From assembly GCA_019155185.1 (NCBI GenBank), contig CM032806.1, positions 13,202,996-13,266,995 on the forward strand: DNA of 64,000 nucleotides, given 5' to 3'. The DNA comes from Beaufortia kweichowensis. Taxonomy: Eukaryota; Chordata; Actinopteri; Cypriniformes; Gastromyzontidae. The notes under the pieces are model-generated. The model was not told the DNA's origin, did no database searches, and saw only the letters and a list, made by a program, of their open reading frames with translations. The translations under genes and the position numbers were made by a program. Shown piece after piece: positions 55,752 to 64,000 of the stretch (its first letter is position 1; every line of letters starts with the position of its first letter).

Positions 55752-58700
55752 CTGTGGAGAGCAAAAGAGGAAAAGAAAGTGTTTAAAATGCACAGTGTAT
55801 TCAAAACCATATCATATATAATCACTTTCATAATACTTCCAATAAACATTTTATACAACAGAGTCACAGCTGCTGTAAAACAGCCGACTTGCATATTAGT
55901 CAAATTCTGTATTAATTTACTAAACCGATTTCTTGGCAACCATAAAAAGCCAAAACTTTCATATTTGAGAAACAATTGTTTAATGTAATTATTATTAAAA
56001 TGCTCTTATGTATTTTATACATCATATTATCAAAAAATTGCTCAATTTACATAACATCTAATTTAGAGACTAAAGTAACCCCAATGTCATACAAGATGGT
56101 GACATTGACTTTCGACTTTCTTCAGTCAAACTTGTACAAAGATTGTTTATAAAAAATCAATGTATGTCCACTATATATATGCAAGACATGAAAAGTTCAC
56201 AAAAAAGTTCTCAAAAGCACATACAATGGTTATTCAATCAGAATGCCTTATACTCACAATGGAAATGAAGTGGCAGCAAATTCAAACCATTTACATGTGA
56301 AGCTCGGTTGGGAAATTACCACCAGGTGGTGCAAAGGGACAGTTTGCACCTTTTAGTTAGACCAGCCGCTGTTATATTTACATTTTAAGAAAGTAATAAG
56401 TAATAATGCAACATTATAAAATCATTATTTAATCTAATAATTTAATCAAATTATTTATCATGTATAGGTGCTGAGAGCATCTTCAGTATTTCATTACATT
56501 TACAGTGAAACATTACAGTGACATTACAGTCATTTGTCATTGCGTCACAGAAGGCAACACATACAAACCAATTAAAAAAGCCATCATTAAAGCAATCCAA
56601 ATCACTCCTGTGTGTAAATAAATGTCTCCTGAAGTTAGTAATATTTTGTTCTTATTTAGCGAAATTAAAACCCATAAGAGCACTTAAAGGGATAGTTCAC
56701 CCAAAAATAAAAACTATGTCATATTTTTTTCACCTTTATGTCATTTAAACCCTGTATATTATATCTTCTGAATATATTCTTCTGTGTCCTGCTGAAGCAA
56801 GAAAGTCATACAGGTTTGACATGACATGAGTGTGAGTAAATAAGAATTTTAATTTTTGGGTGAACTATCCCTTTAACTCAAATATGGTGACATGCTGATA
56901 ACTATCTTGTTAGTCCTGATATGGTATTTTATCACAAGACGCAAGAACCAGTGAGATTTAAAGTTATTGATGTGTGGCCATATTGCAATTAAGCGCTCTT
57001 GGGTTTCAGATAAATAGGCTCAAAATACTCATTGTTTTCTCACTCACACACAAAATCTTCATCATCAATGTTTCTGAAAAGGAAATGTGAAAAAAAGCAG
57101 CATGAGCTGAAGGTGTATAATTAGAAGCGCTTTCTATATAATGTATTTTGTATTAGATTAATCGGACAGCCTACTGTTGATAGACAACCTAAAGTAAAAG
57201 TACAACTTGTACTGCTCTATTTGCACAAAATGCAAGTGAAAAAGAAAGATCTGCTAAGAAATAGCTGCGTGAGATGAAGCTGAAAAGTAAATGAACACCA
57301 GTTAACCGAAGCGCTTTTTGTATGGTGCTTTTATATGTGATTAATCAGGAAGAGACATGATATGAATTCAATTTTACAACTTGAATCTGTCTGCACAGAT
57401 CCTGTGCGGTGGGGTGCACAGGATATTACACACGATGTACACTTACCCAGTTTATTTTAAATTAACAGATGTGGATTAATCATGTACTTGACAATCCAAT
57501 TATGATCTTTTTTTCAAGAAAATATGAAACAGATAAAAACGTAGACTTGTTTTTGCCATTTAATTTAATGTATGGCAAATGACATTTAATGGTCTGGAAG
57601 CCTGATTCTGCCACATCACATACAACTATCATGCACAAATCACAGAAGTCATTATTTTAAGATATTGTCTCATTTTTTTAAGGAATTAACTCACTACTAC
57701 TGCGTCGTAGGTTGTTTTGAGATACTATTGCAAAATACTAATACAATATACAACAGAAAACATACAGTACAAAATTCTTCTGGTCTGCTCTCTCTTCTTT
57801 ATACAGATACCTACATTCTCCACCTCTTTTCTGTTTCTCTCTCTCTCTATTTCTCTTTGTACAGGCACACAATCTTTTCTCCAAGGTCTTTGTAAATGAG
57901 ACCAGCTGCAAAAACTATGCAATTTGTGTCACACAGACCTACTGTCAAAAGCACAGTTAACCTATTGAAAATATTTTGCTTTTGTTTTAAAAAAGAAAAC
58001 ATTTTGCTACTTAGTATTGGATTTTGATGTCAGATGACGCCTTTAAAGATCTCCAGGATTTTATGCTGGGAACAAGTATCCATGCTGCTCTTTTTAACAG
58101 GGAATGTTTCCAGCAATGGTAAAACTATTAAAACCACTTCACTGAACTGTATTTGCACAAGTAATTCTCACCTTTAGTATCCTTTTGTTTGGCATCACTT
58201 GACAAATTTGTATATTCTCTAGGTTCATCTGTAGTACTGTTGACGACTCCATTGTTTCCTCTCCCCATTGGCATGTCATTAGATATTGTTGCTGATGTTG
58301 AATTTGAAGCATTTGAACTAAAAGTGTCCACTTCTGGTAATGGTGTCTGTATTTGTAGATTAGACGTGCTTGTGCTGTTTCCACTGTATGATGGTAAAGT
58401 GGTGAACTGTCCTTCTGGTTGAATTACAGCTGGAGCGGTGGTGAAATCTGATAAATGAAAGAAAATATGTCTAGGCATATACATGTAAATAGCATTAGCA
58501 TAAAAGTAAGTTTTTTGTCTGGTATTTGTCACTACTGTAATTAGATTCCAACAGTCAAATTTAATGAAAGCTGCAATGGACTACATAGAACCCAGTGCTA
58601 TATGCTATTAAAAGGACATATCAGGGTTTAGCTACGTGTGTTCATTCTTCATTACTGTTCAAGAGAATTACGTGGCGATCGAGTATTATGTTGTCATTTA

Positions 58701-59605
58701 AAACTAATCCACACATGAATCTATCTTGGTGTTATGAATAGAAACAAATGATTTCTGGGTCTAATGACACTTGAACAGGTTAAGAGAAGAATCTCGTAAT
58801 TTCAACACAATGTAAACGCATCATATACCCTACCTGTTTCCACTAGAGTCCTGTTAACGTCTGACTGGACAATCCAGTTGGAAGTAGCTTGGACATCATC
58901 ATTCTCATTAGCCGGTGCACTTGCAGATGGGCTGACCTGGAGTGAAGCGTCGACTGTTGGATCTGTATGTGCTTTTGCCCCACTTGCCGGCACACTAAAA
59001 GCTGTCTGGACGTGTGGTCTGTATTGGGCGTGAGCGTCTGTGGATGACCCCATCAAATCAGGTTCTTCGGGTATAAACACATCACCTGAGCCACCTGTTA
59101 ACCAGTCAGAGATTCTCCTACCAGTCTCCAGAGATTTAGTAATTGGTTCAGCTGTAAATGTCTCAAGTAACATGCTCTGATGAGTGAATGAAGGTTCAGT
59201 TGAATAGCTCACAGGAACTCGTGGTAGTCTGTCAGTGTGGGTAGGTCCTCTTTTGACTCGGTTTTTGGGTAATAATAAAAACTGAACTCTTGATGCTGGA
59301 ATGTCACTATGTGAAGGTTTTGCTGACAACGCATCCACAGTATTTTTGCTTTCAGCTTGTTCATTTGGCCTTTCTTTTGAAGTAATGAACCTACTGAACC
59401 TACTTTGTAATGGTCTCGCAGTTTCTAACGCAGCATTGCTGGCATTGTGTTTTTTAATAGACGCATCAGTCTGGCTCTTTGCAGGATAGAAAACCATGTT
59501 GTATTTTAAGAGATTGGGCAGTGGAGTAAGAGAATTTCCTTGGACATCATTTCTGCTCGGCGGAATCAGATGCAATAAAAGAAAGAGCTGGAGTAGAGGC
59601 ATCAT
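53779..59605 (-). CDS. prrt3: Proline-rich transmembrane protein 3 (PRRT3), three coding exons, complete
   Basis: Exons 59605-58834, 58447-58172 and 55751-53779 splice in frame (phase 1 junctions, GT-AG) to 1006 residues plus stop. Residues 1-20 are a signal peptide (PLLQLFLLLHLIP). About 21-430 form a Ser/Thr/Pro-rich, N-glycosylatable ectodomain. Six or seven membrane helices lie at about 441-688, starting FAWELHVFGSAALFLLL and ending at RLLELAWAFCLLLVSSWVFW. A long cytoplasmic tail follows, with DISKSLIRN and DLRPPTPIDLSRSIDEAL, ending SSDIVDL. The tail motifs, DPYG between helices and the CWAK site match PRRT3 better than PRRT4. Human PRRT3 is of similar length (about 980). Its molecular role is not settled. 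Confidence in family is high, in paralogue good. Confidence 0.88.
55752..58171 (-). other. prrt3 intron 2
   Basis: Contains one complete MITE (56684-56876) and CT-rich patches (57830-57850). No embedded gene seen. Confidence 0.7.
56684..56876. mobile_element. Complete TTAA-flanked MITE
   Basis: TTAA, AGGGATAGTTCACCCAAAAA at the left and TTTTTGGGTGAACTATCCCT, TTAA at the right: near-perfect 20-bp inverted ends with TTAA on both sides, as in piggyBac-mobilised elements. The same family is truncated at 31408. Confidence 0.92.
58172..58447 (-). CDS. prrt3: prrt3 coding exon 2
   Basis: 276 bp, acceptor TTTATCAG, donor GTGAGA. It encodes FTTAPAVIQPEGQFTTLPS, then a Ser/Thr/Asn-rich stretch with several N-x-S/T sites (NSTSTS, NASNSTS). 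Extracellular stalk. Confidence 0.88.
58834..59605 (-). CDS. prrt3: prrt3 coding exon 1 (signal peptide and ectodomain)
   Basis: Starts MMPLLQLFLLLHLIPPSRND, a clear signal peptide; the ATG pair at 59605-59600 is the only start in frame. A donor GTAGGG follows LVETG. KNRVKRGPT at about residue 113 has a K-R-V-K-R-like basic site that a proprotein convertase could cut. An untranslated 5' exon probably lies upstream, with a possible splice pair near 59640-59690. Confidence 0.88.
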
Positions 59606-62601
59606 AGTGACGCTCTGCTCTAGGGTGAAACCGTCTTTGCCTGAGGATGGGTGTTGGAATCATATGTTTACCTGTTTCATTTTTTTCCACCTACAAAGAC
59701 AAACACAGAACATTTCAATTAACCTTTCAAATACTGTATTTATCCAGCAGAACAGTATATGAGACACATTCTCTAGTGTTTGTCATTCATTCCAGGGATT
59801 GAAAACTATATTATGATATGCACCATTGCAGTGACAAAATTATTTATAATCTCATATAAGAAACGACCAAATAGGTGGTTCGTGCAACTTATTATGACCT
59901 GAAGGTAAGTTTTAAAGATGAGAGCCCTCTAACTGTCCTTAAAACAATGTGTTCTGTCTTATGTTGTGAATGATGTTATAAAATGACGTTTGACCATCAC
60001 TACCAATCACAATGCATGTAATATGTAAACTTTATACATGGTCCTTTAATCCCATATTTTTACAATATTACAATCACTAAATCTGCTTTTACATTTATGT
60101 ATTAGGCAGACTCTTTTGATAAGCAACTTACAGTGTATTCACATTTTATTTGTATATGTGTTCACTAGAATCAATCCAATTTTGCTTGTGCTGCTAACAC
60201 AAGGCTTTACCAGCTGACCTATTGGAATGTATGGGAATTATCATGCACAATACACAGCACATACAGTAACTAAATTGTAAGTAAATTGCTGTGCTAACCC
60301 ACTTCTAAATGACCAAAGTGAAATGTTCCTGTACTCAGGGTTTAATGGGGCAAACAATTAAAAGCAGTGGAGGACCCTGAAAATTATGCTAAATGAATAC
60401 TATATGTGGTAAAATGTGATGTCGAGATGTTCTGACCAGGTGGCAATATGTGTTGGGAGTAAGAATTAGTTGTACTGGAATAGGTGAAAGTAAAACAGAT
60501 TTTAATGTTTAAAATATTTTTTGTGATTTCATGTGGAAAGACTGGGCTTGAGGAGAGTCACAGCAGATGATCACAGCAATCCAAAGAGTGGACTGTTTAA
60601 TCTAAAATGCATAGTAAAAGATGAAGAAATCTTCTGGGGCTGGTTGTACCAGTTGGATGTAGACCAGGTTGTAGGACTAGTTTCAATGTGCCTGAAGTTC
60701 TGGAATTTATACCCGTTTTAAACAAAGCCTTTAGAGGCCCAGGATTCAAAAGAACTATTCCTTAAGTATGTTCATTATTTTATTAAAAACAACTTATTAT
60801 TACAAATATAATTATTATTATTTATTCAAATTATTAATTTATTTATTAATAAACTGGATTACATAAAAAACTACTGGATATTTTGATTTAGATTAATTGC
60901 CTTTTTAATGTAGCAATGTTCTGACATACTAAGTTTGTATTTCCACTGTCAAATGTAAATGTTTAATAATAAAAATTTGTTGGCAGTTCATTGAAATGAC
61001 TATTTTTATTAGGATTATTCCCACAAACCTGTAGCCTTTTATATTACCTTTTACTGTTTCTTTGTTTTATACATAGTCACATAACCCATATTCTAATAGG
61101 GAGTCACTGTAGACAACTGTAACACCCTAGTTTTAGAGGTTGTTAATCTGTTTAATAACCATTTATCTACAGAAATTACTGTAATTTAATTCAATTTGAC
61201 TGTAGAATCTATCCTGTTTTTCTACAGTCGTTTCATGTAATCATGTAAAACAAACTTTTACCATAAACATTTAGAGAATTTACACTAAAAGTATTTATTT
61301 TCATTGTATTTTAACATAATGATTCAGTTTTTTTACTATTTAATTAACACTTATAAATGGTAATATGCTGTTATCTCAATCATTTTTGACCGTAAAATCT
61401 GATCTGTATTTTTATGGTTTATTCCATGTAATTTTGTGAAATGGTTATTTTCTGTAATTTTATGGAATTCACCTGGAAACTTTGCTGCCAATCTTTTGAG
61501 CGTTTTTTTACAGAATTTTTTTTACAGTGTATGGCACACTTTACTGGAAAGTCTTCAACATGTTCGAAGTCATCATCTGATTGGTTGAATTCTACAGGAT
61601 TTCTGGGAGACGCATGTGTCTTCCAGAACGCACGTTTTTTAACAATCTGCCTGGAAACAAAACAAAGCAGTCCAATCGAATAAGAAATCTGTCATGTTTA
61701 CATTGGTGGCAGTGAGTGTTTATCAAGACCGACTAAACGCTGGATTTTTAAAATATATGAAAGATTCACAGTAAAGACTCTTTAAAAGACATCTGAGAGT
61801 ATTGCTTGAGGCACAAAGAAATATTTTAACTCCTCTAGCACTACCGTAAATTAATCTTTGTCAAGAGAGCCGTGTCCACGAAATAAACAGAGTTTACTAG
61901 TTTTACATCATTTGAAATTCTCCGAACAATGCCTTAATATGTTTCATACTGATTTTTTGCTAACCGGTGTAAAAGACTAAAGCGTTATTGTTATTGTGTA
62001 TTTTTTTAATGCAAAACTTGATTAAACAGTAAATGTTTTTACAAACAAAATTGATGTTATTGTGCATTTTGAGACGTGCGTAAATGAATGATTTAGAGGT
62101 TGCACACCAATCTCTTATTGTGGAGATATTTTCATGATGCAGCACAAAGCGAAACGTGATTGGTTGCTTTACCTGTCAGTCATCTGTTCTCTTGTGCGGG
62201 ACTTTGCCACTGAAAGAGCCCAGACCTTCAGTATGAAGGCTACGCTACGCAAGACTATAATCCAAATAACTTTTATCTCTCTTTATTATACTATCAGTAA
62301 TAAAGGCAAGAAAGGCAGGTGCCATTTCAAGTTTGTCATATGGTCCTTTTTTATGGTTTTTGTGTTTTTTCATGAAGTATAATACTGAACAAATATTTTG
62401 AGCATTTATTTTTAATAATAGTAATAATGTAAAAATCTAATATTAAAGATCAAAGTAAGTGCTGAACATCACTGGCAAACATATTCTTTTAAAATGTTTA
62501 TCAGTTTATCAGTCAGTGGAAAAAATGCACATCCCTAAAAAAAATAAGTCGCAGTGCATGCATCAAACAAGTTGTGGTTGATGGCTACTTTAACCCACTA
62601 A
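59606..62601. other. 5' flank of prrt3, no further gene recognised
   Basis: AT-rich DNA with simple TAAT/TTATTA patches (60790-60850). No promoter can be fixed by eye. Frames at 60533-60721 and 61441-61683 carry no domain I know. Confidence 0.4.
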
Positions 62602-63194
62602 GGCCCTGTTTACTAAATTGGGACAGTAGGGAGTTTGACGCCATTTCTTTCTTTTGTAAATCCCCTTTGTACTCTGTTTAGAGTACTAAATTATATTTTA
62701 CTTTATATATTTTCTTTCTGGTTAGGTAAGGTAGAGGTTTCAAAACAAGAACTTTTTGTTTGTTATTTTGGCCTTATCGGCTCCTGAACTTAAACTCCCA
62801 ATAAACACATTGTTGAAAATCTTTTGTTCGTACTAGTCTTTTCATGTTGCGCTTCTATTAAAATGCGTTTTGGTCGATTGGATTACAAGTGGACACGAAA
62901 GACACAGTCCTGTTTACACCTGGTGTTTTAATCTGTCTCCTTTGTCCACTTTCAACCACTTCTATCCTGATTTCTTCAAGGGGAGGGGTTATGGGCGGAT
63001 AAATGTGTGCGCTTTTTTAGATTTTTTTGTTTAATGTCAAATGCGTTTTCGACTTCCTCTGGAAGTGGTCAAAATAATTGGACAAGCTCAAAATGTTTTA
63101 GAACGTTTTTGAAAACGTTTAAGAACGTTTTATTCTTGTCCACTTGCGATCCGATCGACCACAACACATCTTAATACCAGATGTAAACAGGGCC
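62602..63194. mobile_element. Harbinger-like MITE(s), TAA-flanked
   Basis: GGCCCTGTTTAC at 62602 and GTAAACAGGGCC ending at 63194 are exact 12-bp inverted ends, each flanked by TAA. A third end-like sequence, TCCTGTTTACACCTGGTG, at about 62909 matches the right end over a longer span. The block may therefore be a short element (about 62908-63194) next to a partial second copy. Confidence 0.65.
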
Positions 63195-64000
63195 TAACTC
63201 TTCCCCCATTTATCTGTGTAAAACTACACCTGTGTAACTCATCCCCGTCCTTTATCTGATGTCATTTTATGAGCTGTTAAAACATGTCTTGTGACCTACA
63301 ATGAGAGTGGTGAAGACCATAAAGATTAAAAGATAATAAGACAACAGAACAGTTTAACAAGAAAAGGAGTAGAAAGAGGGAGGTTTATCTCTAATGTTCC
63401 TGGAACAATCAGGTTTTACCTTTTTATGCAGTTTGTGTTTGTTCAGCTTGTGTCAGTGTGTTCTGACATGTACTGTACAGTCATTGTGTTATCAGGAAAT
63501 GTATTTTGGGTGAATAAAAGTGTTTGTGTCAGTGTGTGTGTGTGTGTGTGTGGTTATGACAAGTTCTAACAGGAGCTAGAATTTTACACTGTACCTACAG
63601 TAATATAAACTAAAACTTGCTCAATCTGTTTATCTTGTTCTACAGTTTTTGTCTTGAAAGAGATCTAATTTTGTCTTCTGTGTTGGTGTCAAGCATCACT
63701 ATTACTACTGCTGAACATTAAACTTAGGATAATTAACAATAGAGCAACACCCTAGCATTGGTGGTGAGTTTTTCATTTACAAGTACCAAAACAGTTTTTA
63801 TGTACAACATTTAAAGAGACTATAAAAAGACTACAATAAGACTGAAAAAATGAAAGTTAAAGACAAACCAAAGAAAGTGTTACATTCTACATGGTAGCCA
63901 GAGCATCAAGAGAGTTTTAACAGTTGAAAGAGACTTCTGTTATAGCAGCTGGTCTCTCTCTTTTCCCTCAGATTCCATACAGTCAGACATTTCCCTACAT
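63195..64000. other. Intergenic DNA with (GT)n
   Basis: A (GT)11 run lies at 63531-63552. No gene recognised. Confidence 0.4.

Noticed and set aside
61441..61683. 80-codon frame upstream of prrt3
   Set aside because: It reads through AT-rich TTTTACAG-type repeats and has no recognisable domain or start context.

Overview
The window is vertebrate nuclear DNA from a ray-finned fish, most likely a cyprinid. The signs are GT-AG introns, a fish-type SULT1 sulfotransferase exon set with family-typical exon sizes, a PRRT3 orthologue, and a dense mix of teleost transposons (L2/CR1-type LINEs, piggyBac, Harbinger, hAT, Tc1, DIRS, solo LTRs, short TIR elements). No bacterial-style operons, CRISPR arrays or rRNA are visible. 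Most open reading frames are chance frames or transposon debris.

Layout. 1-7.1 kb: transposons only (a minus-strand APE-type LINE, a possible LTR, and an L2-type LINE with a broken but readable EN+RT). 8.36-11.74 kb: SULT1 copy A, exons 3-8 intact on the plus strand; its first coding exon is not in the window. Its introns carry a perfect 85-bp inverted repeat and a TIR element. 12-38 kb: a transposon-rich gap with a 7 x 32-bp array, a piggyBac relic, a solo LTR with a 5-bp target duplication, a 1-kb hAT element with an 8-bp target duplication, and fragments of host-type genes: an MHC class II alpha-like transmembrane exon, a PIM-like kinase fragment, and a Harbinger transposase relic beside them. 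38.1-48.0 kb: SULT1 copy B, with exons 2-6 intact but exons 7-8 decayed and fused through intron sequence. 48.2-52.5 kb: a LINE and a DIRS-type tyrosine-recombinase retrotransposon. 53.8-59.6 kb: prrt3 on the minus strand, three coding exons, 1006 codons with a multi-pass membrane domain. 59.6-64 kb: its 5' flank, with a Harbinger-like short element and no recognised gene.

Function. SULT1 enzymes are cytosolic PAPS-dependent sulfotransferases acting on phenols, steroids and xenobiotics. The two copies are complementary in what they lack: A has no P-loop exon here, and B has lost the 3' PAPS-binding exon. On this sequence neither can be shown to be a complete gene. prrt3 is unrelated to them and is the only complete protein-coding gene I can call. 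I found no convincing new multi-gene system. The most unusual items are the perfect palindrome, the complementary truncation of the SULT1 pair, the exon-intron-exon fusion in copy B, and the orphan immune-type exons.
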